Assembly: GCA_050293885.1 (NCBI GenBank)
Contig: JBNKNO010000094.1
Coordinates: forward strand, 1-5,807
DNA from: Nitrogeniibacter sp050293885
GTDB lineage: Bacteria; Pseudomonadota; Gammaproteobacteria; Burkholderiales; Rhodocyclaceae
Length of the DNA: 5,807 nt
Direction: 5' to 3'
Part shown: positions 5,622-5,807 of the stretch, piece by piece
Layout: each line of letters opens with the position of its first letter
Numbering within the stretch: the first letter of the stretch is position 1
Position numbers and translations under genes: made by a program
Notes under the pieces: generated by a model
Told to the model about the DNA's origin: nothing
What the model saw: the letters and a program-made list of their open reading frames with translations, nothing else
Database searches by the model: none

Positions 5622-5807
5622 CTAGCGCTTTACCTTGAAGGCCACCTTCAGCGCTTCGATGTCCAGGTGCGCCTCGGCCAGCAACTTCTTGAGCTTGCTG
5701 TTCTCCGCCTCCAGCTCCTTGAGCCGCCGGGCTTCCTGCTCATCCATGCCGCCGAACTTCGAGCGCCACTTGTAGAACGTCGCGTCGCTGAATCCGCCTT
5801 GCCTGCA
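5622..5807 (-). CDS. IS3-family transposase OrfA, C-terminal part (partial)
   Basis: The frame enters from the right edge and ends at the TAG at 5624-5622, giving 61 residues that begin CRQGGFSDATFYKWRSKFGG. This is the end of the OrfA helix-turn-helix, which binds the element's terminal repeats. It is followed by a leucine-zipper coiled coil (residues 29-53 here, with Leu, Asn or Ile at 29, 36, 43 and 50 and Leu or Ala at 32, 39, 46 and 53) used for multimerisation. The N-terminus lies outside the window. The sequence ends ALKVAFKVKR, which differs from the more usual ALKDLLGKKW-like ending. It lies just upstream of orfB on the same strand. Confidence 0.88.
   Translation of the reverse strand, partial: CRQGGFSDATFYKWRSKFGGMDEQEARRLKELEAENSKLKKLLAEAHLDIEALKVAFKVKR
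5628..5633 (-). promoter_or_regulatory. candidate -1 frameshift site joining OrfA to OrfB
   Basis: Close to the orfA stop the minus strand reads GTA AAG CGC TAG. An A-AAG tetramer permits a lysine tRNA to slip back one base, and the -1 frame then runs without a stop into orfB. IS3-family elements make their OrfAB transposase this way. The exact site is inferred; CTCAAGAAG further upstream is another possibility. Confidence 0.35.

Larger units (their letters stand above)
4703..5807 (-). mobile_element. IS3-family insertion sequence, IS407-like, cut by the window edge
   Basis: Two leftward reading frames in the IS3 arrangement are present: the end of orfA, then orfB in the -1 frame. The proposed right end is at 4703, where the plus strand reads TGACCTGCCCCC; on the element's own strand this ends in TCA, as expected for the TG...CA termini of the family. 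The left end, its inverted repeat and the flanking target duplication lie outside the window, so the boundary is a prediction. Base composition is visibly more GC-rich than the restriction genes, in line with a separate arrival. The IS407-like assignment is from the look of the OrfA coiled coil and is tentative. Confidence 0.75.

Noticed and set aside
1..5807. CRISPR array, tRNA or rRNA gene
   Set aside because: No regularly spaced repeats and no cloverleaf or rRNA-like sequence were found on either strand.

Overview
The window reads as a bacterial chromosomal locus, probably from a gammaproteobacterium. Its left edge encodes the last 30 residues of DNA gyrase subunit B, whose conserved ending (LMGDQVEPRRQFIE..NAL) is closest in memory to gammaproteobacterial GyrB. 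An IS3-family insertion sequence of a type common in Pseudomonas- and Xanthomonas-like bacteria lies at the right edge. The species cannot be named from the sequence.

Layout from left to right: gyrB 3' end (1-93); a long 21-pair hairpin (104-149); a Rho-independent terminator (161-191); about 400 bases with no recognisable gene (197-598); a leftward beta-class, type III Mod-like DNA methyltransferase (626-1942); a short divergent promoter region; a rightward Dam/D12-family adenine methyltransferase (2034-2927, TTG start); an HNH nuclease whose start codon shares one base with the methyltransferase stop (2927-4279); about 420 bases with no recognisable gene (4280-4702); and a leftward IS3-family element (from about 4703 to beyond the window) with orfB complete and orfA cut by the window edge.

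The centre is best read as a restriction-modification locus. The HNH protein is the likely restriction enzyme, and the two adenine methyltransferases would protect the host. The methyltransferases come from different structural classes and no Res subunit is present, so the Mod-like gene is not part of an ordinary type III system here. Two modification enzymes beside one nuclease suggests either an asymmetric target, with one enzyme per strand, or a division of labour like DpnM/DpnA. The Dam-like gene and the nuclease are translationally coupled, while the Mod-like gene is transcribed from its own divergent promoter. No controller (C) protein gene is visible.

The most unusual element is the nuclease. 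Its C-terminal HNH domain is clear, but the first roughly 300 residues match no family recognised here. Other points of interest are the hairpin behind gyrB, a perfect 34-bp palindrome inside the transposase gene, and an 8-base motif repeated at both ends of the Mod-like gene.
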